Shown piece by piece: positions 20,294 through 28,843 of a DNA stretch of 64,000 nt (position 1 is its first letter; every line of letters starts with the position of its first letter). The stretch spans positions 620,001 through 684,000 of the forward strand of contig NZ_CP038498.1 in the NCBI RefSeq assembly GCF_012427845.1, read 5' to 3'. The notes below the pieces were generated by a model. The model was not told where the DNA came from and did not search any database. It saw only the letters and a list, made by a program, of their open reading frames with translations. Origin of the DNA: Pectobacterium punjabense. Lineage in GTDB: Bacteria > Pseudomonadota > Gammaproteobacteria > Enterobacterales > Enterobacteriaceae. The translations under genes and the position numbers were made by a program.

Positions 20294-22402
20294 CTAAAAA
20301 CCACTTTCCCTGATACCCAATGCCGCTACCCGACGCCACACCGTACCAAGAATAGATTCCTTTTCTCCTTCCAGAATAACGCTGCCCCGTAGAGGCTGTT
20401 GCAGCGGCAGAAATTGCTCTTCCTGTACCATAAAACGAACGCGGTACTGCGCCTGTACCGGTTGAGGATTGTGGTCGCGGTCGCGTCGCACGGCAATCGG
20501 GCCGTGGCGATCGGACGCGAGCATTTCTTGTTGTAGGTAAGCGCTGCCCGTGGGGGCGATGTCATGAAGCGTGACGTCAAGGCGTGGGAAAGCGGGATCG
20601 TCGGCAAGGAAGATGCCCTGCATGGTCTCTTGAGTACGAATGAGTGATTCTTCAGGTATATAGCCAACCACCCGTCCCTGCGTGGGTTCCACCACGCGTA
20701 ATAATGGTGTATCCGCCGTTAGCCAGCGCCCAGCTGTCATATCACGTGCCAGATCGCGTACCACACCTGCTTGCGGTGCCCGAATCGTTAAGCGTTGACG
20801 CTGTGCTGCCAACCCACGATAGCGTGCCAGCGCCTCAGCTAACTGCCAATCCATGACCTGAATTTCACTCGCCGTTTCCTGTCGTGCCGCTCCACGCTGT
20901 CGCTGCTGTTGTAACTGGGCGATACGCTGACGCTCAATATCAAGACGATAATCCAGATCGACCGACGTCAGCTCTAGCAGGATGTCTCCGGCATCTACCC
21001 GCTGACCATCTGTAACGTGTAGCCGGTTAACCTGTGCCGGTACCGGACTGTAGAGGGTACTGACCTTCTCGGCTTCCAATACGGCAGGAATGTGGATGTT
21101 GCCACTCCATGGATAGAGCAAGATAAACAAGAGGGCTAAGCACAGCAGGGCGCTGCGCAAAAAAGCGATGGGGTGTATTGATTTTCGCATGGACCACCAG
21201 GCATAGGCTTCTTTGGCTATCGGTAGCGCGATAAACCAGACGATTTCAACCAGCATTAAACCAATGCCGATCACCTTGATAAAAAAGTGGTAAACCACCA
21301 GCGCGATGCCAAAGAACAGGAAAAAGCGCCATATCCAGGAGGCATAGCCCCACACCAGCAGTTTGCGCTGCAAGGATGGGGAAAGGTTTTCCGGCGCAGG
21401 GTGACCATGGCCGAACAGACTTTCCCGCAACCGCCAGCGGCAGAGCGCATAGGCACGTTCTTGCAGATTTTCTACGCGCCAGAAATCGCTAAGTAAAAAG
21501 TAGCCATCGAAGCGCATCAAAGGATTAAGGTTTACAACCAATGTGGTCAGCCACGTCGCGCTGGAAAGCATAAAGGCGGCTGTTCGTGCCGGGCCATCTG
21601 GCAGTAATGTCCAGGCCAATAGCGCAATAACCGCCAACATCAGTTCTGCCAGAATGCCGCCTGCGCCGATCAGCAAACGTGCCTGACGATCCTTCAGTTT
21701 CCAGGCGTCGGTAGCGTCAGTGTAAAACAAGGGAAATAACACGATAAAGGCAACGCCCATGCTTTGCACACGGCAGCCCGCCCGTTTGGCCATGAAGGCA
21801 TGGCCTAGCTCATGGATAAATTTGGCGAACACCAGAGAGACACCGAACACGGCCATACCGGACAGGCTAAAGAGGTGTGGAAATGAATGGGTGTAACGTA
21901 CCCAGTCTCGACTGACTAAAAATAAACCCAGCAGCAGGATTAATGGAAAGATCCAGACCAGAAAGGGCGCACCATAGCGCTGTAGCCACGGCCAACAGCG
22001 GTTGAGTACCGGATCGGGTCGCCACAGAGGAATACGGAAAAACAGATACTGATGCAGCACGCTTTTCCACAAGCTGGTGCGCATCGCCTGAGCTTTGCCC
22101 AGATAGCGCCGACGTTGTTCTGGATCGCTTGCCGCGACCAAATCGTGCTGGCGTAGGAACTGTAGCAGTTGCTCCAACTCTTTCACTCGCAGCGGCAGGC
22201 CGGGTTCCTTGTTGGCGGCGTCCAGTATTTGCTGCGGCTGGCGCAGTGGCCAATGACGCAGCAGGCGGATAGCCGAGGGAGTCAGGGTAAAATAACGCCC
22301 GGTTATCGGATCGGACAGCACCCACTGCGGGGCTCCGTTTATGCCCGGAGCCGATTCTACCAATTGAAGATCGGTGCGCAGGGGAGGCAGGTGCGGATTC
22401 AT
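20294..22402 (-). CDS. M50-type zinc metalloprotease membrane protein fused to HlyD-like adaptor
   Basis: Inner-membrane protein of 702 residues. Residues ~1-110 form a soluble N-terminal region with winged-helix-like features. Several membrane helices follow, with the metalloprotease motif HELGH (His197, Glu198, His201) inside FIHELGHAFMAKRAGC and a downstream NLNPLMRFDGY that matches the second M50/site-2-protease metal site. Residues ~430-700 are a membrane-fusion-protein part: lipoyl-like halves (VPAQVNRLHVTDGQRVDAGDILLEL ... IRAPQAGVVRDLARDM) around a coiled coil. It overlaps the upstream GAF-HlyD gene by 4 bases (ATGA), so it is the last of three coupled genes. Known relatives are annotated as HlyD-family or M50 proteins near large adhesins; whether it cleaves or transports is unknown. 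Confidence 0.88.
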   Translation of the reverse strand: MNPHLPPLRTDLQLVESAPGINGAPQWVLSDPITGRYFTLTPSAIRLLRHWPLRQPQQILDAANKEPGLPLRVKELEQLLQFLRQHDLVAASDPEQRRRYLGKAQAMRTSLWKSVLHQYLFFRIPLWRPDPVLNRCWPWLQRYGAPFLVWIFPLILLLGLFLVSRDWVRYTHSFPHLFSLSGMAVFGVSLVFAKFIHELGHAFMAKRAGCRVQSMGVAFIVLFPLFYTDATDAWKLKDRQARLLIGAGGILAELMLAVIALLAWTLLPDGPARTAAFMLSSATWLTTLVVNLNPLMRFDGYFLLSDFWRVENLQERAYALCRWRLRESLFGHGHPAPENLSPSLQRKLLVWGYASWIWRFFLFFGIALVVYHFFIKVIGIGLMLVEIVWFIALPIAKEAYAWWSMRKSIHPIAFLRSALLCLALLFILLYPWSGNIHIPAVLEAEKVSTLYSPVPAQVNRLHVTDGQRVDAGDILLELTSVDLDYRLDIERQRIAQLQQQRQRGAARQETASEIQVMDWQLAEALARYRGLAAQRQRLTIRAPQAGVVRDLARDMTAGRWLTADTPLLRVVEPTQGRVVGYIPEESLIRTQETMQGIFLADDPAFPRLDVTLHDIAPTGSAYLQQEMLASDRHGPIAVRRDRDHNPQPVQAQYRVRFMVQEEQFLPLQQPLRGSVILEGEKESILGTVWRRVAALGIRESGF

Positions 22403-23721
22403 AACCCAATCGCCTGACGGATCACTGCCAGCGGTCGACGGAACAAATAAACGGCAAGGGGAACATAGTCGCCGGAAATTTTTGCCGTGCCGCGCAGGCC
22501 GATACGTGGCGGTGTGTCAGTGAAGCGTGCATCCAGACGGTAGGCAAGATTGCCGGCTGGTGTCTGTTCCGACTCATAGGCGATACGTTCTAACAAGGCC
22601 GCGTGCGGCGTGAGTGGATCGCTGTCCAGAAACAGTGTGATGGGTGCCTCTTGCTGCAACTGTATGGCGTCGCCTACGTCCAACTCAATGCGTAATGCGG
22701 TGAGAGCGGGGTCTGCCAACTCCATCAAACGTTCGCCGGTGCGTACTGGTTTACCCATCCAGCGCGTAGCGTCGGCAAATACCGCAATGCCATCCCGTTC
22801 GGCACGGATTTCTGTGCGACTCAGCAGGGCATTGGCGTAATCACGTTCTGCTCGTTTTTGTGCTACCTGGGCTGCGAGAAAGTCGAGCCGAGCCTTGGAG
22901 TCCGCATCCTGAAATGCGCGTTGAGAACTGGCGCGGTGCTCTGCTTCGGCGACATTCAATGCACGTTCGGCTACATCTGCCTGGGCTTTCAGGGTTGTGC
23001 TGTCAAAGCGAACCAACACGTCTCCTTGGCGCACACTCTGGTTTGGTAACACGGTAAAGGATTGAATCACACCGTCCAGCGGGGCGGCGACGACACGTCC
23101 TTGATGGGGAATAACCTCAGCGGGGGCCAATACGGATTGACGTACCGGAATAAACAGACAAGCGAGCAGCAGCAGTGCAGGTACGACGATTTTCCACCGG
23201 GCCTGTCGACGACGCCAACGGGCAGTTTGCGGTTCGAGAGCCAGCCAGGCATGGCTAAAAGCGCCGCTGAGTTGCTCTGCCAATATCTGATCGGCAGGCT
23301 GCCAGATCTGTTCTCTGGCATACCAGATTCCACCAAACGTGCGCCCTTGACGATCTTTCAGCGGTGACCATAGTACCTCGGGTGCAGATAGCGTTTGCCA
23401 GTCGTTGCGGTTTTGCTGATCCAGTGAGGTTGCCGCCACCACCGCGCACTGTTCATGCTGTTGGTTACTCTGCAACTGCGTGCAGGCGCGTTCCACAAAA
23501 GCGACAAAGGGTGCATGGGGCGCGGGTTGAGTGACGCCGGTTACGGCACGCACCTTACCGTTAATCACGAGGGCGGCATGGCGAAAACCAAATAGCGGCT
23601 GGCTGTCGTTGACGATGCAGTAGGCCAGCTCTTCGGTGCTGTTGGCTGCTCGTGCTTGCCGCTCAACGTCAAGAAAGCGGGCAAATGCGGCGGTACTGGC
23701 AGAGGTTGGCGTGATGCTCAC
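22399..23721 (-). CDS. GAF domain-containing HlyD-type membrane fusion protein
   Basis: 440 residues. Residues ~15-165 look like a cytoplasmic GAF sensor domain (ELAYCIVNDSQPLFGFRHAALVI, then SPLKDRQGRTFGGIWYAREQ). One membrane helix follows (WKIVVPALLLLACLFIPV, ~185-203), then a periplasmic lipoyl/coiled-coil adaptor (GRVVAAPLDGVIQSFTVLPN, RQGDVLVRFDSTTLKAQADVAERAL, C-terminal barrel-like part). It overlaps both neighbours by 4 bases, so the three adaptors are translated together. The placement suggests an exporter whose inner-membrane part can respond to a cytoplasmic ligand; no ligand can be named from the sequence. Confidence 0.87.
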   Translation of the reverse strand: MSITPTSASTAAFARFLDVERQARAANSTEELAYCIVNDSQPLFGFRHAALVINGKVRAVTGVTQPAPHAPFVAFVERACTQLQSNQQHEQCAVVAATSLDQQNRNDWQTLSAPEVLWSPLKDRQGRTFGGIWYAREQIWQPADQILAEQLSGAFSHAWLALEPQTARWRRRQARWKIVVPALLLLACLFIPVRQSVLAPAEVIPHQGRVVAAPLDGVIQSFTVLPNQSVRQGDVLVRFDSTTLKAQADVAERALNVAEAEHRASSQRAFQDADSKARLDFLAAQVAQKRAERDYANALLSRTEIRAERDGIAVFADATRWMGKPVRTGERLMELADPALTALRIELDVGDAIQLQQEAPITLFLDSDPLTPHAALLERIAYESEQTPAGNLAYRLDARFTDTPPRIGLRGTAKISGDYVPLAVYLFRRPLAVIRQAIGL

Positions 23722-24590
23722 CGCGCCTCCGAAAACTGTGCCGTGCCGCTCATTCCGGCCATCAAGGTCTCGTCCGTGTGGGCCAGCGTACCGGTCAGGC
23801 CAAGGGTTTGACTGCTTTCATCAATGCGTGCGCCAAGCCGTGTGACCTTGGCTTGTAACGGCTTTCCGGTTTCATCAGGGGTGAAGGTAAAGGTTAATCC
23901 CGGTTTTAGTACCGACAAAAGCCGTGATGGCACGAGTAGATTAATCTCCAGATGGCGATTATTGACGATATCCAAAACGGGTGCGCCAACCCCGACGCTT
24001 TCGTACGTTTGGGCTCGGCGTTTTACCACTTGCCCATCGAATGGAGCCAGAAGACGACAGCGATTGACCTGGATTTGATAGACCTGGCTTTCTGCCTGAG
24101 CTTGTGCAAAATGCGCTGCGGATAAGGACACCGCGTGTTTCCCCACTGATTTCATCTGTGCCAGTTGCTGATTTTGGCTCAGCTCCGCTTCTGCGGCTCG
24201 CGTAGCCGCTGAGGCTGCGGCTAATTGAGCCTGATAAATTGAACAGTCAAACCGCACTAATAGATCGCCTTTTTTGAAGGATTCCCCTTCTCTAAACGGT
24301 ATTTCGATAATGCGCCCAGCCAGATCGCTGGATAGCGTGGCTTGATCGACAGCGATCAGAATCCCACGTGCCTGATTGTCGGCGTGGGTAGGGGATTGAT
24401 TATCATGAGAAGGCATTGCCAACAGTGGGTCGCTAGTTTGGGCATGAGCGTTAAACGTCAATAGGCAAAATGCCAGTGACGTAAAAGCGCGACGAAGTGC
24501 TGAGTTATTGAAACTATCCACACTGACCTGCCTTAATTTTGTTGAAATGCGTGCCAAGCCCGAAAGAGTCATGACCCTCTGAATTTTCAC
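23718..24590 (-). CDS. Periplasmic adaptor subunit (HlyD/RND type)
   Basis: 290 residues with an N-terminal export signal (hydrophobic RRAFTSLAFCLLTFNAHA, cleavage near AHAQ). Adaptor pattern follows: IAVDQATLSSDLAGRIIEIP and FREGESFKKGDLLVRFDCSIYQAQL (first lipoyl half), a helical hairpin rich in Ala/Glu/Gln, RLLAPFDGQVVKRRAQTYESV (second lipoyl half), then a barrel domain. It is the first gene of the three-gene coupled set and probably bridges the inner-membrane adaptors to the TolC-like channel. The start at 24590 is not unique; an in-frame ATG at codon 7 is possible. No ABC transporter or RND pump gene is adjacent. Confidence 0.85.
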   Translation of the reverse strand: MKIQRVMTLSGLARISTKLRQVSVDSFNNSALRRAFTSLAFCLLTFNAHAQTSDPLLAMPSHDNQSPTHADNQARGILIAVDQATLSSDLAGRIIEIPFREGESFKKGDLLVRFDCSIYQAQLAAASAATRAAEAELSQNQQLAQMKSVGKHAVSLSAAHFAQAQAESQVYQIQVNRCRLLAPFDGQVVKRRAQTYESVGVGAPVLDIVNNRHLEINLLVPSRLLSVLKPGLTFTFTPDETGKPLQAKVTRLGARIDESSQTLGLTGTLAHTDETLMAGMSGTAQFSEAR

Positions 24591-25206
24591 TTATTAGCGG
24601 TGCTAATTTTGGAGGATATCATGGTACAAAATGGACCAAGCTGACAAGATCAACAGAGAGCCGTCGAACAATTCCTTTTTGTGTCGCTGAACGTGGCATC
24701 GATAGCGAAGAGAGGCGTGTTTGGGGAGCGTGTTACACCGCTATCAGTGAAACTGAAATCGGATTGTCATAAACTCACTATAGTCTAAGCATATTCTCGA
24801 CTTCCCATCCTAATGATTTACCTACGAATGTAGGCTCAGCGATGAATACCCCTCTCAGCAGAATTTTCTTTCTACCTCCCCATGATGTAGACGATATGTA
24901 CTGAATTAAAAAACCAAAAAAAACCATATTTTTAGTTTTTTAACACGAATAAAAATGTGTACTGTAATTAACGTTCTGTTTTTAATATTTTCTTCTCGTT
25001 TAAATTGATTCTATTTCAATAAGGTAGGCGAAATAAAAAAATAAACGAAAAATTTCCAACCCTATTGCAGTGATTTTTTCAATGAATAGAATTGCTCCGT
25101 TGGTATATTTAATTTAAATAAATATAACGTTGCGTGGTCTTTGGATTGTTGCACTTGGTTTACTAGGGAAAGTTTACCCCAACTCTATGGTACATAGGAG
25201 ATAACC
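24591..25206. other. Divergent intergenic region, AT-rich, no gene seen
   Basis: About 615 bases between the adaptor operon (-) and the phosphonate array (+). It must carry both promoters. GC is well below the neighbours, with long A/T runs at 24900-25080. TTGTCATAAACTCAC at 24764 resembles half a Pho box but is ~440 bases from the + strand gene. The start of that gene at 25207 has TAGGAGATAACC before ATG, a good ribosome site. Confidence 0.45.
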
Positions 25207-26139
25207 ATGTCTGTCATTTTACCTCATCATGCCCCAGCGGATTCCTATATGGGATGTACGCCTGGCTCACGGCGTAGTGCGCTCCGTGAATTATTGCAGC
25301 AGCAAAAAGGTATTAGAGTGATGGAGGCTCACAGTCCGCTTTCTGCTTTATTAATCGAACAAGCTGCTTATGAAGATGGCGATACGCATTACCAATTTGA
25401 TGCATTTTGGTCCAGTTCACTCACGGATTCCACTTTGCGCGGAAAGCCTGATACGGAGTTAGTGGATATCAGCCATCGTTTTCATGCGATTACGGAAATA
25501 TTTGATGTTACCACTCGCCCATTAATTTTTGACGGTGATACTGGTGGGCAAACGGAGCACTTAGCCCATCGTATTCGTGCTGCCGAAAACCTGGGTATTT
25601 CAGCCATGATTATTGAAGATAAAACTGGCCTGAAAAAGAACTCTTTATTTGGCAATGAGGTAAAGCAAACGCAGGCTTCCATAACGGATTTCTGCGAAAA
25701 AATCACGACGGCCAAAAAGGCACAACTGACGCCCGAGTTTATGCTGATCGCGCGTATTGAGAGCCTTATTCTGGACGTTGGTATGGAAGATGCGATAAAC
25801 CGTGCCTTGCATTATGCTGATGTGGGTGCCGATGGCATTATGATCCACAGTAGGCATAAAACCCCCGCTGAGATTTTAGCTTTCGCTAAGCAATTTCGTG
25901 AACATTACCCGCATTTGCCTTTGGTTTGTGTCCCGACCAGTTTTAATGATATTACTTTCGATCAACTGATTGATGGCGGATTTAATATCGTTATTTACGC
26001 AAACCATATGTTACGCGCGGCGTATCCCGCGATGAAATCAATTTTGCCAGAAATTCTCAAACATGGCCGAACGCTGGAAGTTGAGGATAAATGTATGTCG
26101 ATAAAAGATATTCTCGATCTTATACCGGGTACACGATAA
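25207..26139 (+). CDS. pepM: Phosphoenolpyruvate mutase
   Basis: Converts phosphoenolpyruvate to phosphonopyruvate, the entry step that makes the C-P bond in nearly all known phosphonate biosynthesis. 310 residues of the isocitrate lyase/PEP mutase superfamily. The family-defining loop EDKxxxxxNS is present as EDKTGLKKNSLFG (~residues 139-151), separating it from isocitrate or methylisocitrate lyases. PLIFDGDTGGQTEHLAHRI and ADGIMIHSRHKTP further fit a TIM-barrel mutase. Good ribosome site (AGGAG, 5 bases before ATG). It heads a same-strand array with phosphonopyruvate decarboxylase and then C-P lyase genes, with a 179-bp gap to the next gene. Cytoplasmic. Confidence 0.93.
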   Translation: MSVILPHHAPADSYMGCTPGSRRSALRELLQQQKGIRVMEAHSPLSALLIEQAAYEDGDTHYQFDAFWSSSLTDSTLRGKPDTELVDISHRFHAITEIFDVTTRPLIFDGDTGGQTEHLAHRIRAAENLGISAMIIEDKTGLKKNSLFGNEVKQTQASITDFCEKITTAKKAQLTPEFMLIARIESLILDVGMEDAINRALHYADVGADGIMIHSRHKTPAEILAFAKQFREHYPHLPLVCVPTSFNDITFDQLIDGGFNIVIYANHMLRAAYPAMKSILPEILKHGRTLEVEDKCMSIKDILDLIPGTR

Positions 26140-26273
26140 CGAAATAGAGTGGGGCGTCAGTATAATTATTTTTTTATCACGCTATTAATTGGCGCTGTAG
26201 GCGTATTGTTATTATTTAACGCCATCGCGTAGCCCCAAGTTATTCGCACAATATAATGATAAAACTAAAACGT

Positions 26274-26301
26274 CATCATTGTTGCTAATTACAACATGAT
26301 G
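26274..26301. promoter_or_regulatory. Imperfect palindrome upstream of phosphonopyruvate decarboxylase gene
   Basis: CATCATTGTTG-CTAAT-TACAACATGATG: arms match apart from one extra T, centred ~30 bases before the ATG at 26319. It may be a repressor operator or an RNA hairpin next to the ribosome site (AGGGGAGG). Inference only. Confidence 0.35.
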
Positions 26302-26318
26302 CGAAGGGGAGGTTTATT

Positions 26319-27473
26319 ATGATTGACCCTAATAAGCTTATCGAATTTCTGGTTCAACGTGGCGTACATTTTTTCAGTGGCGTTCCTGATTCATTATTAA
26401 AAGCATTTTGTCTGGCGATCGGAAGCCATAACAGTGGGCTTGCGCACCGTATCGCGAGTAATGAAGGCTGTGCGATGGGGATGGCGATTGGACATTATCT
26501 GTCGACGCGAACGTTGCCCGTGGTCTATATGCAAAATTCGGGGTTAGGCAATGCGATTAACCCACTTTGCTCCCTGGCTACGCCGGATGTGTATGGTATT
26601 CCGCTGTTACTGATTATCGGCTGGCGGGGCGAAGTCGACGATAGTGGGGAGCAACTTCACGATGAGCCACAGCATGTTATGCAGGGGCGAGTCACATTGC
26701 CTCAACTTAATGTGCTGGATATTCCGCATATCGTGCTGGATAGCCATAACACGCCTCCGTGGGATGATATTCAGGTTTTGCTCCAGCACGCGCATGAGGA
26801 ACACCGTCCTGTGGCGCTGGTGGTGAGAAAAAACACCTTTTCCTCGGTAGCCACTCCTGCCAACCCACCTGTTGAGTCAGCGTTGATGCGGCGTGAAGCC
26901 ATTGTCGCCGCATGCTTGAATGTGCTGCCATCCACTCTCCCCATCGTCAGTACCACGGGCATGTTGTCGCGTGAGCTTTATGAATTGCGCGAACAACGGG
27001 GAGAAGGGCATCAGCGAGATTTTCTGACGGTCGGAGGAATGGGGCTTGTCAGCCAGATCGCACTGGGTTTGTGCGATGCGCAGCCGCGGAGAAAAGTCGT
27101 TTGTCTGGATGGGGATGGGGCGCTGTTGATGCACATGGGAGGGCTGACGAACACGGCTCAGGCTAGCAACCTGATACACATCGTCATCAACAATGGCGCG
27201 CATGATTCCGTAGGGGGGCAGCCCACGGCGGCATCCCGCTTACCGTTAGCCCCTATCGCGGCTGCCAGTGGCTACGGTGCGACGTACTACGCGGAGACAG
27301 AAGACGCTTTACAGGCTGCGCTGCAACAGGCACTGCGGGCACAAAGCAGTCAATTCATTGAAGTGCAATGCCGCGTGGGCCATCGCAGCGATCTGGGTCG
27401 ACCAGCGACGTCTCCCGCGCAAAACCGTGATGCGTTTATGCAATTTCTTACTACATCACCTCAGTCCTCTTGA
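26319..27473 (+). CDS. ppd: Phosphonopyruvate decarboxylase
   Basis: Thiamine-diphosphate enzyme turning phosphonopyruvate into phosphonoacetaldehyde, the step that makes the unfavourable mutase reaction proceed. 384 residues. N-terminal pyrimidine-binding domain with FFSGVPDSLLKAFC, typical of this subfamily, and ASNEGCAMGMAIGHYL carrying the cofactor-activating Glu. C-terminal pyrophosphate-binding domain with the GDG...NN motif (LDGDGALLMHMGGLTNTAQ ... IVINNGAHDSVGGQ). It lies 179 bp after the mutase gene, and the next dehydrogenase frame begins at its stop. Ribosome site GGGGAGG ~9 bases upstream of ATG. Sulfopyruvate decarboxylase is a relative, but the adjacent mutase makes phosphonopyruvate the likely substrate. 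Confidence 0.92.
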   Translation: MIDPNKLIEFLVQRGVHFFSGVPDSLLKAFCLAIGSHNSGLAHRIASNEGCAMGMAIGHYLSTRTLPVVYMQNSGLGNAINPLCSLATPDVYGIPLLLIIGWRGEVDDSGEQLHDEPQHVMQGRVTLPQLNVLDIPHIVLDSHNTPPWDDIQVLLQHAHEEHRPVALVVRKNTFSSVATPANPPVESALMRREAIVAACLNVLPSTLPIVSTTGMLSRELYELREQRGEGHQRDFLTVGGMGLVSQIALGLCDAQPRRKVVCLDGDGALLMHMGGLTNTAQASNLIHIVINNGAHDSVGGQPTAASRLPLAPIAAASGYGATYYAETEDALQAALQQALRAQSSQFIEVQCRVGHRSDLGRPATSPAQNRDAFMQFLTTSPQSS

Positions 27474-27499
27474 TAACCTCAGCGACAAGGATTGCCGAT

Positions 27500-28393
27500 A
27501 TGACTCATTCTGTTTCTTTAGTTGGCGTTGGTGTATTAGGAAAAGCTATTTCGCTCAGACTATTACGGCGTCATTTTTCTCTCAGCGTGTTCAACCGGAC
27601 TCGCAGCAAAACGAACGAGGTTGCTGCTGAAGGCGCGCACGCCGTCCCTGAACTGCACCAGTTGTTCACGCAGGAAAAACAAATTGTGCTGATCTGCCTG
27701 AAGGATGCAGGAGCGATACGTGAGGTTTTTCAGTCGGAGGAAGTCACACAGAGACTGGCTCGCTATCGTCCTCTGTTACTCAATATCAGCACAATAGGGC
27801 CGGAAGAGAGCCGCTGGATGGAAACCTTTTTTCACCAGCACGGTGCGCATTATGTGGAGTGCCCCGTCTCGGGCGGGCCAGAAGGTGCGCGACAGGGCAA
27901 ACTTGCCGCCTGGGTGGGGCCTTGTGTGGATAGCTTTGCCAGCGTGGTTAATGATGTCATTACCAGCCTGTCAGATCGCTATGTGCTGATGGCGAACAAC
28001 CACAGTGCGCAGACCATGAAGGTGATTAATAACTATTGTGAAGCGGTACATCTACTGGTGGCGGCAGAAGCGCTATTGGTGGCGGAAGGTCACGGCATTG
28101 CCCCCGATGTGCTGGCAAAGGCGCTAACGTTGGGACGCGGGCGTTCGACTTACATGGAAGTTATGCTGGATCGCTATCTGAACCCGCGTGAAACCGTGTC
28201 TGTCCCGTTATCCATCCGTCTGAAAGATCTCGACCTCGCCAACACGCTTTTCCAGCGCTCTGCGATCCACAGTGAATTCTTTGATACGGCGCGCCAGCTC
28301 TATCAAAACACGGCCGATCTCTCTGCTGTTCCTCAGGATCAAACCGCCTGCTTTTCGTATCTCTCACGTACCTCGCCGACGGGGAGGGACTAA
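27500..28393 (+). CDS. NAD(P)-dependent beta-hydroxyacid dehydrogenase family protein
   Basis: About 297 residues of the 3-hydroxyisobutyrate dehydrogenase/6-phosphogluconate dehydrogenase-like family. Rossmann motif at the N-terminus (VSLVGVGVLGKAI), NRTRSK dinucleotide-binding loop, substrate motif CPVSGGPEGARQGKLA (~residues 120-135) and catalytic-Lys region QTMKVINNY. The start at ATG 27500 has AAGGA 8 bases upstream; the frame also opens at TTG 27470 but that would add an unlikely leader. It sits exactly between phosphonopyruvate decarboxylase and phnG (stop adjoining the phnG ATG), so it probably acts on a phosphonate such as phosphonoacetaldehyde or phosphonopyruvate. That substrate is inference; known phosphonoacetaldehyde reductases belong to a different, iron-alcohol-dehydrogenase family. 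Confidence 0.83.
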   Translation: MTHSVSLVGVGVLGKAISLRLLRRHFSLSVFNRTRSKTNEVAAEGAHAVPELHQLFTQEKQIVLICLKDAGAIREVFQSEEVTQRLARYRPLLLNISTIGPEESRWMETFFHQHGAHYVECPVSGGPEGARQGKLAAWVGPCVDSFASVVNDVITSLSDRYVLMANNHSAQTMKVINNYCEAVHLLVAAEALLVAEGHGIAPDVLAKALTLGRGRSTYMEVMLDRYLNPRETVSVPLSIRLKDLDLANTLFQRSAIHSEFFDTARQLYQNTADLSAVPQDQTACFSYLSRTSPTGRD

Positions 28394-28837
28394 ATGCCTG
28401 AGTTAACACAGCGACAACGCTGGATGTCTATCCTCGCTCACTCCGACCCTGCCGAGCTGGAAGAACACTGGAACACGCTGCACTTTTCCGCGGACTACCA
28501 GCTCTTACGTCCTACGCAGATTGGTTTGATCCAGCTACAGGGAAGAATGGAAGTTGATGGTCCGCGTTTTATTGTGGGTGACATGACAGTGACCCGTGCT
28601 GCGGTGCAACTGGAGGATGGGACGTGCGGTTACAGCTATATCGCAGGCAGAAATAAGCCGCATGCCGAGCTCTGCGCCTGGATCGATGCACTGCTGCAAA
28701 CCCGATCCTATTTCCATGAGATATGGGAGCGAATCATCACACCGTTGGCAGACCAACAGCGTGCTCACCGGGAACAGCAACAGCAGGAAGTGGCTGCCAG
28801 CCGGGTGAATTTCTTTACTTTGGTCAGGGGAGAATGA
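28394..28837 (+). CDS. phnG: C-P lyase core subunit PhnG
   Basis: 147 residues, usual length for PhnG. With PhnH, PhnI and PhnJ it forms the core complex that attaches alkylphosphonates to the ribose of ATP. Recognised by RQRWMSILAHSDPAELEEHW, GRFI-like IVGDMTVTRAAVQLEDG and GYSYIAGRNKPHAELCAWIDALLQ. Its ATG directly follows the stop of the dehydrogenase gene, so it is co-transcribed with the phosphonate-synthesis genes. Order phnGHIJKLMN matches E. coli. Confidence 0.93.
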   Translation: MPELTQRQRWMSILAHSDPAELEEHWNTLHFSADYQLLRPTQIGLIQLQGRMEVDGPRFIVGDMTVTRAAVQLEDGTCGYSYIAGRNKPHAELCAWIDALLQTRSYFHEIWERIITPLADQQRAHREQQQQEVAASRVNFFTLVRGE

Positions 28838-28843
28838 TTTGTC

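Noticed and set aside
24764..24780. Possible Pho box upstream of pepM
   Set aside because: Only the first half fits, the second half is poor, and it is ~440 bp from the gene.
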